A stretch of 51,914 nt of DNA from an uncultured Roseburia sp. (GCA_910577925.1 CAJTOI010000014.1:37174-89087); one strand, 5' to 3'. Shown: positions 41,109 to 49,529, counted from the stretch's first letter. Numbers and translations are program-made. The notes: generated by a model not told the origin, from the sequence alone.

Positions 41109-42500
41109 CTATGCGGACTGCCCGCCTTTCTGCTGCGCCATTTTTTCCCGAATCTCAGGCGTAATGTTCCAGACAAACGTGAATGCAAGCCAGCTGCCGA
41201 TCACAAAGATACCGGGCATTAACACGCACAATGCCTTGATACCGGTAATTGCGGCAGCAGACTGTGCTGTGGCAGCGGCATCATACCCGACCCAGCCAAG
41301 CATCAGAACTGCCAGGGAAGAACCGATGGTGTTGCCGATACGGCGGGCCAGATTAAAGGAACCGTAAATCGAGCCTTCCGTGCGCTTTCCGGTAAGGTAT
41401 TCGTTATAGTCAATCGCTTCGCCCACCATACCCCACTGCATCAGGACGGAAAGGCTTGCGAAACCGGAGGCAAGCGACGACCATATAATGTGAACCCAGA
41501 TATTGACGCTCATAACCATGTGCAGTGCAAACAGAGAAACATACATGATACAGCTCAAAAGCAGACCGTGGCGTATCATTTTTACAAGACCGAGCTTTTT
41601 CGCAACTTTGGGCGCTGCGGCCAGAAAGACAATGCTTAAAGGCATGGCGACAGTGGAAGCCATACTCATCATTCCGATATTTCCCATAACATCCTTATAC
41701 ATATAGGTGCCGAGGCTGCTGGCGGCATTCTGCATCACACAGATACAGATTCCGTGAATGCACAGTGCAAGGAATGCGCGGTTGACTTTGACAACGTTTA
41801 AGATATCCGTAATCTTTACCTTGTCCGCATTGTTATCGGAGCTCGGGGTATCGGAAATGTTGCGCTCTTCCGTCCAGTAATAATGAAGAAAACACATAAT
41901 ACCGCCGAGGATGGCGCAGACTGCGGCGCCGAGGCCAAACCCTTTTGCGCTGTCGCCGAATGAAGCCAGCAGAAGCGGGAACAGCACCATGGGAATCAGA
42001 TTTCCGACGATGGAGCCGAAACCTCTGGCAGAAGACAGTCCGGCGCGTTCCTCGTCGGTATTGGCCATCGCCGAGAGAAGGCTGCCCATGGGGATATTAA
42101 ACATGGTATAACATCCCTCGTATAAGATCTTACAGATGAAAAGTGCGGCAATCATCGCGGCGCCGTCAAAAAACGTAGGCACGGTCCAAAGCGCAATCGC
42201 AGTCACCGCGAGCATCGGTGTGGCGCGCAGAAGCCAGGGACGGAATTTCCCGTTTTTATTGTGGCTCTTCGCATACGCCTTGTCCATAAAAGCGCCCATC
42301 ATAGGGTCATTGACAGCGTCCCACACGTTCCAGACAAACAGGAGTCCCGCGAGCACTCGGCTGTCCACCTGAAGCACGTTCATGCAGTACCTGGTAAACA
42401 TTCCCGTCATCAGCGCAAACGTCATACATCCGCCGGCATCACCCAGACCGTATCCGACCTTATTCTTGAACGTCAGGCCGGATGTTTTTTTCTCACTCAT
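41109..42500 (-). CDS. GPH-type (MelB family) cation symporter, MFS
   Basis: A 463-residue transporter of the glycoside-pentoside-hexuronide:cation symporter group of the MFS fold. It opens KNKVGYGLGDAGGCMTFALMTGMF, a family hallmark, has NVWDAVNDPMMGAFMDKA in the first half, and about twelve membrane segments. ATG at 42500 follows GAAAGGAGAAAATC. GPH members carry sugars and glycosides, and some transport other small organic molecules. Its partner is a creatininase-like protein downstream, so the substrate need not be a sugar. It is divergent from an AraC/cupin regulator that likely controls it through the 21-bp-period repeats in the shared region. Confidence 0.9.
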   Translation of the reverse strand: MSEKKTSGLTFKNKVGYGLGDAGGCMTFALMTGMFTRYCMNVLQVDSRVLAGLLFVWNVWDAVNDPMMGAFMDKAYAKSHNKNGKFRPWLLRATPMLAVTAIALWTVPTFFDGAAMIAALFICKILYEGCYTMFNIPMGSLLSAMANTDEERAGLSSARGFGSIVGNLIPMVLFPLLLASFGDSAKGFGLGAAVCAILGGIMCFLHYYWTEERNISDTPSSDNNADKVKITDILNVVKVNRAFLALCIHGICICVMQNAASSLGTYMYKDVMGNIGMMSMASTVAMPLSIVFLAAAPKVAKKLGLVKMIRHGLLLSCIMYVSLFALHMVMSVNIWVHIIWSSLASGFASLSVLMQWGMVGEAIDYNEYLTGKRTEGSIYGSFNLARRIGNTIGSSLAVLMLGWVGYDAAATAQSAAAITGIKALCVLMPGIFVIGSWLAFTFVWNITPEIREKMAQQKGGQSA

Positions 42501-42590
42501 TGATTTTCTCCTTTCGTGTTGCAGGGGACACAGTCCCCACATTTGTTCTGATTCTATTTCTATTATAAATTACAATCTATGCAGAGAAAA

Positions 42591-42640
42591 TTGCAATTAT
42601 CGCATATTTTATTGCAAATTCAGCATTCCGGTGTTATGAT
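42591..42640 (+). promoter_or_regulatory. Promoter and repeats between the symporter and AraC genes
   Basis: TTGCAATT (42591-42598) and TTGCAAAT (42612-42619) are direct repeats with a 21-bp period, as in AraC half-sites. The second repeat also serves as -35 (TTGCAA, 42612-42617) of a promoter with TATGAT at 42635-42640, 17 nt away, for the AraC gene. Autoregulation is therefore likely. Confidence 0.68.
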
Positions 42641-42676
42641 TTTGATAAAAATACCGGTTTTGCAGGAGGAATTTTA

Positions 42677-43702
42677 GTGAAGTTAAACGAAGTGGCGGAT
42701 TTTGTGGGATATGGCGAACTTTATAAAAATAACGGATATGTCAAGCCGCAGGATTTTCAGGCCGCGCTCTTTGCGGCAGGCATCCCCAGCGTGAATTTTT
42801 ATCAGGAGATGGAAATGTATTCCCGGTATGTAAACGCACACATGGACGAAAACCGCGGCGGTGATATCGTTCAGCTTCACAGCCACAGCTTTTATGAGAT
42901 ACTGTATACGCAGAGCGGCCGGATCCAGTATCTGTTGGGGGACGAGCGATACAGCTTAAAACAGGGGGATATCGTATTCGTACCGCCAGGATTGAGCCAT
43001 CGCCCGCTGATATCTGCGCCTCTCGAAGAACCCTACCGCCGTTATGTGCTGTGGATCAGCGCCGAATATATCGAACAGATACGCGGCATTTCACCCGGCG
43101 ATAATATCGTGCCTTCCGAGGGAAAGATCCTGCGCACCCGCGGCACTTCGATGGGAGAAATCTTACATCAGCATTTCCGGCAGGCTGTCGATGAAAACAG
43201 CCGGAAAGCGCCGGGCTGGCAGAGCGCCCTTTATGCTGCAGCTCTGCAGACGCTGGTGCAGCTGCACCGCGCTCTCTGCGATATCCGCGCGCACACACCC
43301 GCGGCCGAAAAACAGGAGCTTTTGGATGATGTGCTTGGCTATATAAAAAGTCATCTTTCCGACAAAATCACGTTAAAAGATACCGCCCGGAAATTTCTGG
43401 TCAGCGAAAGCACCGTCAGTCAGCTGTTCCGAAAGCGGCTGGGAGTCAGTTTTTATCACTGCGTGACCCAGTATCGGCTGATTGAGGCCAAAAATCTGAT
43501 CACGGACGGCGTGGCGCCGGGCAGCATATACGGCAGAGTGGGATTTGCGGATTATTCTGCCTTTTACCGTGCGTTTAAACAGGAGTACGGAATGTCGCCG
43601 CGGGAATACCGCGGCTGGAGGAATACGGCGGCGGATGAAACCCGCCGCAGCCTGATTATCGCTGACAGTTCGTCCGCAGCCGGCGCGACGGAACGGCAGT
43701 AA
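42677..43702 (+). CDS. AraC-family regulator with cupin domain
   Basis: A 341-residue regulator. The N-terminal cupin sensor has HSHSFYEILYTQSGRIQYLLGDERYSLKQGDIVFVPPGLSH, and the C-terminal AraC domain has two helix-turn-helix units (ITLKDTARKFLVSESTVSQLFRKRLGVSF and PGSIYGRVGFADYSAFYRAFKQEYGMSPREYR). Start GTG at 42677 follows CAGGAGGAATT. It is divergent from the GPH symporter and creatininase-like genes and is their probable activator, responding to the imported compound. Its own promoter overlaps one of two 21-bp-spaced direct repeats. Confidence 0.92.
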   Translation: MKLNEVADFVGYGELYKNNGYVKPQDFQAALFAAGIPSVNFYQEMEMYSRYVNAHMDENRGGDIVQLHSHSFYEILYTQSGRIQYLLGDERYSLKQGDIVFVPPGLSHRPLISAPLEEPYRRYVLWISAEYIEQIRGISPGDNIVPSEGKILRTRGTSMGEILHQHFRQAVDENSRKAPGWQSALYAAALQTLVQLHRALCDIRAHTPAAEKQELLDDVLGYIKSHLSDKITLKDTARKFLVSESTVSQLFRKRLGVSFYHCVTQYRLIEAKNLITDGVAPGSIYGRVGFADYSAFYRAFKQEYGMSPREYRGWRNTAADETRRSLIIADSSSAAGATERQ

Positions 43703-43743
43703 CAGTTTCGCCATAGACCGCCCTGCTGCGAATGCTGAAATTG

Positions 43744-43786
43744 ATTTTGCAGCTTACTTGCAAAATGATGCGAAAGCGCGTAAAAT
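43744..43786 (+). promoter_or_regulatory. Promoter with overlapping 23-bp palindrome ahead of the GTPase pair
   Basis: ATTTTGCA (43744-43751) and TGCAAAAT (43759-43766) form a perfect palindrome with a 7-bp spacer. Its right arm overlaps the -35 TTGCAA (43758-43763) of a promoter with TAAAAT at 43781-43786, 17 nt away. A repressor bound here would block transcription. The site differs from the common Zur and AdcR boxes, so the regulator is unidentified. Confidence 0.68.
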
Positions 43787-43848
43787 GGATATGCTTATAA
43801 AAACATGTATGGCAGAATTTTATTTTTCATAGAAAGGGAGCGAATACG

Positions 43849-45072
43849 GTGACAAAGATTGATATTATTTCCGGCTTTTTGGGGGCCGGCAAGACGACTT
43901 TTATCAAGAAAATGCTTGACGAGGTTTTTCAGGGGGAGAAGCTGGTGCTGATTGAAAACGAGTTCGGTGAGGTCGGCATCGACGGAGGATTTCTGAAAGA
44001 TGCGGGGATTGAGATCAGCGAGATGAATTCCGGCTGCATCTGCTGTTCGCTTGTGGGAGATTTCGGCAGAAATCTTCACGAGGTCATCGAGAAATTTCAT
44101 CCGGACCGCATTCTGATCGAACCGTCCGGGGTCGGAAAGCTCTCGGATGTCATGAAGTCCGTGATCGACGTGGAGAAAGAGGAGGACGTGAAATTAAACG
44201 GTCTTGTCACCGTCGTGAACGCCGCGAAGGCGAGCAAGCAGATGAAGGCGTTCGGCGAGTTTTTTAATAACCAGATCGAGTACGCGACGACGATTGTGTT
44301 AAGCCGCACGCAGAACACGGCGCCGGAGAAGCTGGAACTTTGTGTGAAGCAGATGCAGGAGCTGAATGCGAAAGCCGCGATTATCACAACGCCGTGGGAC
44401 GACATCAAAGGGGAGCAGATCTGGAACGTCGTGGAGGGACAGGACTCTCTGGAGGCAAAGCTGATGGCGGAGGAGCATGCGCGCCGCGAGCAGGAGGAGC
44501 ACGCGCATCATCATCACGAGGACGGGCATGAAGACCATGAGCATCATCATCACGATCATGAGCAGGAAGAGCACGCGCATCATCATCACGAGCATGATGA
44601 GAACTGCACCTGCGGTTGCCACGATCATGAGCAGGAAGACCATGGGCACCATCATCACGATCATGAGCACGAAGAGCACGGGCACCATCATCACGAGCAT
44701 GAGCACGGACATCACCATCACGAGCATGATGAGAACTGCGCCTGCGGCTGCCATGACCACGGGCATACGCACGGACACCACCATCATCATGCTGACGAGG
44801 TGTTTACGAGCTGGGGCAGGGAGACGCCGCATAAATTTACCAGAGAAAAGCTTGAGGAAGTGCTGAAGATCTTCTGTGATACCGAGGACTACGGCACGAT
44901 TCTGCGCGCAAAAGGTATGGTGGAGGCCGAGGACGGCTCCTGGATCTATTTTGACATGGCGCCGGGCGAGTATGAGCTGCGCGGCGGCGAGCCGGACTAC
45001 ACCGGACGTCTCTGCGTGATCGGGACCGATATCGACGAGCATCGCTTAGAGGAATTGTTTGGAATCGCATAA
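43849..45072 (+). CDS. G3E-family GTPase (CobW type) with His-rich metal tract
   Basis: A 407-residue GTPase of the COG0523/CobW group, which insert or deliver metals. Nucleotide and metal motifs are GFLGAGKTTFIKK (P-loop), ENEFGEVGIDG and the conserved metal motif GCICCSL. After the first 200 residues comes a tract of about 110 residues made of HHHH, HEHD and CxCGC units, including two ENCxCGCHDH copies, which should bind several zinc or nickel ions. The C-terminal CobW_C domain follows (LEEVLKIFCDT...). GTG at 43849 follows AAAGGGAGCG. The internal tract is unusually long. It is followed by a second GTPase and shares a promoter carrying a palindrome. The metal is probably zinc, but this is inferred. 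Confidence 0.9.
   Translation: MTKIDIISGFLGAGKTTFIKKMLDEVFQGEKLVLIENEFGEVGIDGGFLKDAGIEISEMNSGCICCSLVGDFGRNLHEVIEKFHPDRILIEPSGVGKLSDVMKSVIDVEKEEDVKLNGLVTVVNAAKASKQMKAFGEFFNNQIEYATTIVLSRTQNTAPEKLELCVKQMQELNAKAAIITTPWDDIKGEQIWNVVEGQDSLEAKLMAEEHARREQEEHAHHHHEDGHEDHEHHHHDHEQEEHAHHHHEHDENCTCGCHDHEQEDHGHHHHDHEHEEHGHHHHEHEHGHHHHEHDENCACGCHDHGHTHGHHHHHADEVFTSWGRETPHKFTREKLEEVLKIFCDTEDYGTILRAKGMVEAEDGSWIYFDMAPGEYELRGGEPDYTGRLCVIGTDIDEHRLEELFGIA
44490..44800 (+). repeat. His/Cys-coding tandem repeat tract in the CobW-type gene
   Basis: The DNA carries repeated CATCATCATCACGAGCATG and related units that encode His/Glu/Asp strings. Two near-identical stretches around 44578 and 44710 each include the ENCxCGCHDH module. 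The repeats could change copy number by slipped replication, altering metal capacity. Confidence 0.75.
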
Positions 45073-45093
45073 CAGGCGGCGGAAAGGATTTTT

Positions 45094-46035
45094 ATGCAGG
45101 AGATACCAGTTTATTTGTTTACCGGATTCATGGACAGCGGCAAGACGACGCTGATTAAAGAGACATTGATTGAAAACGGGTTTGCGGAGCAGGGGAAGAG
45201 TCTTATCATCTGCTGTGAGGACGGTGACGAGGAATACGACGAAGAAGAATTAAAGAAGGTGAATGCCCGGGTTGTTATGGCAGAGAATGAGGAGGATTTT
45301 ACGGCCGAATTTCTGCAGAACGCAAATCTCTCTTATCTGCCGGATCAGGTATTTCTCGAATACAACGGGACCTGGGGGATGGATACGCTGCTGGAGACAG
45401 AGCTGCCGAAAGGCTGGGTGATCGTGCAGTCTCTTGCGACCGTGGATGCGACGACGTTTGAGATGTACCTGAATAACATGCGCCAGATGATTATGGAGCA
45501 GCTGTTCGGGGCGGACGTGGTAATCATTAACCGCTGCGGCGACAGTACGGACAAAGGGAAGTTCCGCCGCAACATCAAGGCCCAGAACCGCAAGGCGCAG
45601 ATTGTGTATGAGCGGGCGGACGGGACGTTAGATGAGCGGGAGGAGGAGCTCCCTTTTGATATCAGCGGGGACGAACTCGACATTTCCGATGCAGACTATG
45701 CGATCTGGTATATGGACTGCATGGAGAACCCGAAGAAGTACGAAGGAAAAAAAGTCCGGTATCTCGCGCTTGTGTACAATCCGGAGAAGCTCAAAAAGGG
45801 TGTGCTTGTCCCGGGGCGGTTCGCGATGACCTGCTGTGTGGATGACGTGACCTTTATCGGCTTTAAGTGCAAATATCCGGATGAGGATAAAATTCCGCAC
45901 AAGTCCTGGATTACGATTACGGCGGAGGTGCGCGTCGAGTTTGCAAGAGAGTACAAGGGAAAAGGGCCGGTGCTTTATCCGGTCTCGATCGAACCGGCAG
46001 AGGCGCCGGACGACGAGCTGGTGTATTTCTCATAA
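45094..46035 (+). CDS. G3E GTPase fused to a DUF1980/YcgQ-like domain
   Basis: A 313-residue protein with two parts. The N-terminal part is a G3E-like GTPase with P-loop GFMDSGKTTLIKE, though the classic CxCC metal motif is absent (LIICCEDGDEEY remains). The C-terminal part, from about residue 201, resembles the soluble C-terminal region of YcgQ (TIGR03943/DUF1980), in which NPKKYEGKKVRYLALVYN is followed by VPGRFAMTCCVDDVTFIGFKC and an EPAEAPDDELVYF ending. In other bacteria YcgQ is a membrane partner of permease YcgR. Here the domain is fused to the GTPase without a membrane anchor. ATG at 45094 follows GGCGGAAAGGA. It is 21 nt after the His-rich GTPase. A role in metal handling is inferred. 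Confidence 0.8.
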   Translation: MQEIPVYLFTGFMDSGKTTLIKETLIENGFAEQGKSLIICCEDGDEEYDEEELKKVNARVVMAENEEDFTAEFLQNANLSYLPDQVFLEYNGTWGMDTLLETELPKGWVIVQSLATVDATTFEMYLNNMRQMIMEQLFGADVVIINRCGDSTDKGKFRRNIKAQNRKAQIVYERADGTLDEREEELPFDISGDELDISDADYAIWYMDCMENPKKYEGKKVRYLALVYNPEKLKKGVLVPGRFAMTCCVDDVTFIGFKCKYPDEDKIPHKSWITITAEVRVEFAREYKGKGPVLYPVSIEPAEAPDDELVYFS

Positions 46036-46074
46036 AGGACGCGCGGGAAAATGAAAAAGAATCCCAAATTTTTG

Positions 46075-46103
46075 TTGACAAAAATGCGTTACTGTATTAA
46101 AGT
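46075..46103 (+). promoter_or_regulatory. Promoter of the tryptophan T-box unit
   Basis: TTGACA (46075-46080) and TAAAGT (46098-46103) are 17 nt apart. The predicted start near 46110 places the full T-box leader on the transcript. Confidence 0.7.
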
Positions 46104-46111
46104 ATGACTCA

Positions 46112-46397
46112 TAAGAAAAACCGTTGAGAAAGAGTAGTAGGCATCTATTCAATATCACAGAGAGCTGCAGGCGGTGGGATTGCAGTATGGCGAGAGTTGC
46201 TGAATGGACTTTTGAGGGCGGCCCGAATCACAGTAGGCGTCGCCGGGAACCGGACCCGTTATCCATCCGGCGTGTATCTCGGTGTCTTAGGGCGCTTCGT
46301 ACATGAAAAGAGTGGACTGATTCAGTCAAAATGAGTGGTACCGCGATAATAACTCTGTTTATTACCGTCTCAAGCGATAGCTTGGGACGGTTTTTTT
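46112..46397 (+). promoter_or_regulatory. Tryptophan-specific T-box riboswitch
   Basis: The leader has all main T-box elements. Near 46130 is the AGTAGTAGG start region; then AGAGAGCTGCAGGCGG (distal stem I). In the specifier loop TGAATGGACTTTTGAG (46201-46216) the codon TGG at 46205-46207 reads tryptophan. The T-box core GAGTGGTACCGCG (46333-46345) would pair with the tRNA acceptor end, and the terminator CCGTCTCAAGC (46365-46375) with GCTTGGGACGG (46380-46390) and seven T residues follows. Uncharged tRNA-Trp should favour antitermination and turn on the downstream ABC transporter. The 421-nt gap 46036-46456 is fully explained by this leader and its promoter. Confidence 0.93.
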
Positions 46398-46456
46398 GTC
46401 CGGCGGACATACTTCTCAAGACGGATTTTCAAAAATAATTTCGGGAGGAACTGAAA

Positions 46457-47590
46457 ATGAAACGAAACATGATAGCGGCAATGACGGCAGTGACAATGAC
46501 GGCGGCGATTTTGGGCGGATGCGGAAACGCGGATAAGGATACTGCGGGCAGCGGGGAGGATATCCGGCTTACCGAGGCAGCGGACGCGGGAAGCGGACGG
46601 GCGGATGCGGGGGATGCGCTGACGGAGGATACAGAGAATGTACCGGCGGCAGACGGTGCGGTATACAAGGTCGGCATCGTGCAGTATGTGGATGACGCGT
46701 CGTTAAATCAGATTGAAAAGGCGATCGAGGCGGAGCTTGACGCAAAGGGCGCGGAGCTTGGAGTAACTTTTGACTACGCGGATTACACGTTTAACGGGCA
46801 GGCGGATCAGACCATCTTAGGGCAGATTGCGGCGGAACTTGCGGCGGACGAAGTGGATATCATTATTCCGATCGCGACGCCCGCGGCGATGGTGATGCAG
46901 AGCGTGACGGAAGAGAGCGGGATTCCGATTGTGTTCTCCGCGGTTTCCGACCCGGCGGGGGCGGGACTTGTGGCATCCAACGATGCGCCGGGCGCGAACA
47001 TCACGGGAACCTCCGACGCGATTGACACGGCGATGATATTCGATCTGATGCGGGCCGCAGACCCGGATACGGCGAAGGTGGGTCTGCTCTACGACAAGAG
47101 CCAGCCGGCATCTTTGGGATCGATCGAGGATGCGAAGGCATACTGTGACGCCAACGGAATCTCCTATGTAGAGAAGACCGGGACGACGATCGCGGAGGTG
47201 AGCGCGGCGGCGGACGCGCTGGTGGCAGAGGGTGTGGATGCGGTATTCACACCGCAGGACAACACGATTATGACGGCGGAGCTTGCGATTTTCGAGAAAT
47301 TTACCGAGGCGGGAATCCCGCATTATACCGGGGCGGATTCGTTTGCATTAAACGGCGCGTTCTGCGGGTACGGCGTCAATTATGCGGAGCTTGGAACCGC
47401 GACCGCGGATATGGCAGTCGAGGTGCTTGTGAACGGTGCAAATCCGGGTGAGATGGCAGTGCGCACGTTAGACCGCGGGATTGTAACCGTCAATACGGAG
47501 ACGGCACAGGCAGTCGGAATCGACTACTCCGTATTTGCGGAGATGTGTTCCAAACTGGTGGAGACCGTAACGGCAGAGGAGTTTGAATAA
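46457..47590 (+). CDS. ABC transporter substrate-binding lipoprotein (TrpX-like)
   Basis: A 377-residue lipoprotein of the ABC_sub_bind (DUF534) family. The signal peptide ends in lipobox ILGGC, followed by an acidic linker and the binding domain (YKVGIVQYVDDASLNQIEKAIE ... VGLLYDKSQPASLGSIEDA). Start ATG at 46457 follows TCGGGAGGAACTG. The tryptophan T-box directly upstream and the co-directional permease and ATPase genes define it as the receptor of a tryptophan (or related aromatic compound) importer, comparable to TrpXYZ systems in Gram-positive bacteria. The family itself covers varied ligands, so the substrate rests on the T-box. The stop overlaps the permease start (TAATG). Confidence 0.9.
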   Translation: MKRNMIAAMTAVTMTAAILGGCGNADKDTAGSGEDIRLTEAADAGSGRADAGDALTEDTENVPAADGAVYKVGIVQYVDDASLNQIEKAIEAELDAKGAELGVTFDYADYTFNGQADQTILGQIAAELAADEVDIIIPIATPAAMVMQSVTEESGIPIVFSAVSDPAGAGLVASNDAPGANITGTSDAIDTAMIFDLMRAADPDTAKVGLLYDKSQPASLGSIEDAKAYCDANGISYVEKTGTTIAEVSAAADALVAEGVDAVFTPQDNTIMTAELAIFEKFTEAGIPHYTGADSFALNGAFCGYGVNYAELGTATADMAVEVLVNGANPGEMAVRTLDRGIVTVNTETAQAVGIDYSVFAEMCSKLVETVTAEEFE

Positions 47591-48552
47591 TGGGAAGTAT
47601 TTTTACCGTATCAATTGTGCAGAACGCCTTAGAGCTGGGGTTAATCTACGCGCTTGTGGCGCTTGCGCTGTTTATTTCCTTCCGCATTTTGAATATTGCG
47701 GATCTGTCCACGGACGGCTGTTTCACCTTAGGGTGCGCCGTCTGTGCGTCGCTTACGCTCGCAGGACACCCCGTATTGGGGCTGTTTGCGTCGATGGCGG
47801 CGGGGGCGTGTTCGGGGTTTGTGACCGCGTTTTTGCAGACGAGGATGGGGATTCAGTCCATCCTTGCCGGAATCATTGTCAATACGGGGCTGTATACCGT
47901 CAATATCGCGGTGATGGGCTTCGCCTCCAATATGAATCTGTTCGGCTGCGATTCGGTCTTTACCTGGGCGAAAGACGTCTTCGGGGGGAGCGCGTATAAG
48001 CTGATTGTGGCGGCCGTGATCGCGGCGGCAGCCGGAATCTGCGTCGCACTGTTTCTGAATACGCGAATCGGCCTGTCCATCCGCGCGACCGGGGACAATC
48101 CGGATATGGTGCGGGCGTCGAGCATCAACACGGCGGCGATGATCACCGTCGGCCTGTGTGCGGCGAACGCGCTGACCGGCCTCTCCGGCGGGCTTTTGGC
48201 GCAGTATCAGAAATCCTGCGATATCAACCTCGGAACCGGCATGGTGACGATCGCGCTTGCGAGTCTGATCATCGGGGAGACCTTCCTCGGAAGAGGCGGC
48301 ATGCAAAAGCGGATTCTCGGCGTGATTCTCGGGAGCTGCCTCTACCGCTTTATCGTGGCGCTTGCGCTTCGCATGAATGTCCCGGCGGAATGTTTAAAGC
48401 TCGTGTCGGCGTTGATTGTGGCGGCGGCAATCGCGCTTCCTTATCTGCGGAGCCAGGCGGCGTTTCAGAAGCAGAAGCGCGCGGCAAAGGCGGAAAATCA
48501 GATGTATATTCAAAGTCTGGCGGAGGATGACAGAGAAGGAGGTGAGGCGTAG
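47590..48552 (+). CDS. ABC transporter permease (TrpY-like, branched-chain type)
   Basis: A 320-residue permease with about nine hydrophobic segments of the LivH/branched-chain amino acid type. The family opening QNALELGLIYALVALALFISFRILNIADLSTDG is present, as is the ATGDNPDMVRASSINTAAMIT loop that contacts the ATPase. ATG at 47590 shares one base with the preceding stop. It forms the membrane channel of the three-gene transporter under the tryptophan T-box. A single permease gene implies a homodimeric channel. The C-terminus is short and charged. Confidence 0.92.
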   Translation: MGSIFTVSIVQNALELGLIYALVALALFISFRILNIADLSTDGCFTLGCAVCASLTLAGHPVLGLFASMAAGACSGFVTAFLQTRMGIQSILAGIIVNTGLYTVNIAVMGFASNMNLFGCDSVFTWAKDVFGGSAYKLIVAAVIAAAAGICVALFLNTRIGLSIRATGDNPDMVRASSINTAAMITVGLCAANALTGLSGGLLAQYQKSCDINLGTGMVTIALASLIIGETFLGRGGMQKRILGVILGSCLYRFIVALALRMNVPAECLKLVSALIVAAAIALPYLRSQAAFQKQKRAAKAENQMYIQSLAEDDREGGEA

Positions 48553-49374
48553 ATGGGACGGCAGCAAGAGGCGATGCTTCTGATGAAAAACATTACAAAG
48601 ACCTTCAACCCGGGCACCGTCAATGAAAAATGCGCGCTCGATGATGTGAGCCTGACCTTGAAAAAGGGAGATTTCGCGACGATTGTTGGGAGCAACGGCG
48701 CCGGAAAATCGACGCTGTTTCACGCAATCACCGGCGCATTTTTCGTGGACCGGGGTCTGATCCTGCTCGGTGGCGAAGATATTACATATCAGCGCGAATA
48801 CGTGCGCAGCAGGGTGATCGGACACCTGTTTCAGGATCCTTTGAGGGGGACGGCGCCCCATATGACGATTGAGGAAAATATGACGCTGGCCTACCGCAGC
48901 GCGTCATCCAAAAACGCATGTTTCGGCCGTGTCAGGAAAGCGGACAGGGACAGATTCAGAGAGCAGCTGGCGCTTCTTGACATGGGGCTTGAGGATCGGA
49001 TGCGGCAGCCGGTGGGGTTGCTCTCGGGCGGGCAGCGGCAGGCGCTGACGCTTCTGATGGCGACGATGGTCACGCCGAAGATTCTGCTGCTCGACGAACA
49101 TACGGCGGCGCTTGACCCGGCCACGGCAGAGAAGGTGCTTTCGCTCACAAAGGAGATTGTGGCCGGGCGGCAGATCACCTGTCTGATGGTGACGCACAAC
49201 ATGCACCAGGCGTTGACGCTCGGAAACCGGACGCTGATGATGAACGGCGGCCGGATTGTGCTCGATGTGGAGGGAGAGATTCGGGAACGGATGACAGTGG
49301 AGGATCTGCTTGCGCAGTTTGCCGCAAAGGCCGGCGAGGAGCTTGACAACGACAGGATCTTACTGTCAAAATAG
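48553..49374 (+). CDS. ABC transporter ATP-binding protein (TrpZ-like)
   Basis: A 273-residue ATPase. Walker A GSNGAGKST, signature LLSGGQRQALTLLMATM, Walker B ILLLDEHTAALDP and the H-loop LMVTHNMHQAL are visible. It begins directly after the permease stop and has GGAGGTGAGG ahead of the ATG. It energises import of tryptophan or a related ligand by the upstream receptor and permease. Together the three genes form a complete importer under the T-box. The family relative in branched-chain transporters (LivG/LivF) is close, but here a single ATPase must form the dimer. Confidence 0.93.
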   Translation: MGRQQEAMLLMKNITKTFNPGTVNEKCALDDVSLTLKKGDFATIVGSNGAGKSTLFHAITGAFFVDRGLILLGGEDITYQREYVRSRVIGHLFQDPLRGTAPHMTIEENMTLAYRSASSKNACFGRVRKADRDRFREQLALLDMGLEDRMRQPVGLLSGGQRQALTLLMATMVTPKILLLDEHTAALDPATAEKVLSLTKEIVAGRQITCLMVTHNMHQALTLGNRTLMMNGGRIVLDVEGEIRERMTVEDLLAQFAAKAGEELDNDRILLSK

Positions 49375-49383
49375 AAAAATACG

Positions 49384-49412
49384 TTGAAAAAAGGCGAATC
49401 ATCCATTATGAT
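49384..49412 (+). promoter_or_regulatory. Promoter of the NfnAB unit
   Basis: TTGAAA (49384-49389) and TATGAT (49407-49412) are 17 nt apart. The start near 49419 gives a leader of about 110 nt. The leader contains a GC-rich hairpin (CGCCGC 49449-49454 region with GCGGCG near 49469-49475). No known riboswitch was recognised. Confidence 0.7.
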
Positions 49413-49529
49413 TAATTAGATAGTGACATGTCGGTAGCGCCGCGGCGTCTGGGCGGCGACGGATTATGCCGGAACGAAATATTAGGAATACATAGTTGTA
49501 TGGGGAACCGAGAGCGATAGGAGGAACGT

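Noticed and set aside
44490..44800. CRISPR-like repeats
   Set aside because: The repeats are in frame inside a coding region and encode a His-rich protein tract; there are no spacers of regular length.
44299..45042. Long minus-strand open frame opposite the His-rich GTPase
   Set aside because: It is the antisense of the His/Glu repeat tract, giving artificial Met/Val runs, and has no ribosome site.
49449..49480. Possible riboswitch in the NfnAB leader
   Set aside because: Only one GC-rich hairpin is visible and no known aptamer motif could be recognised.
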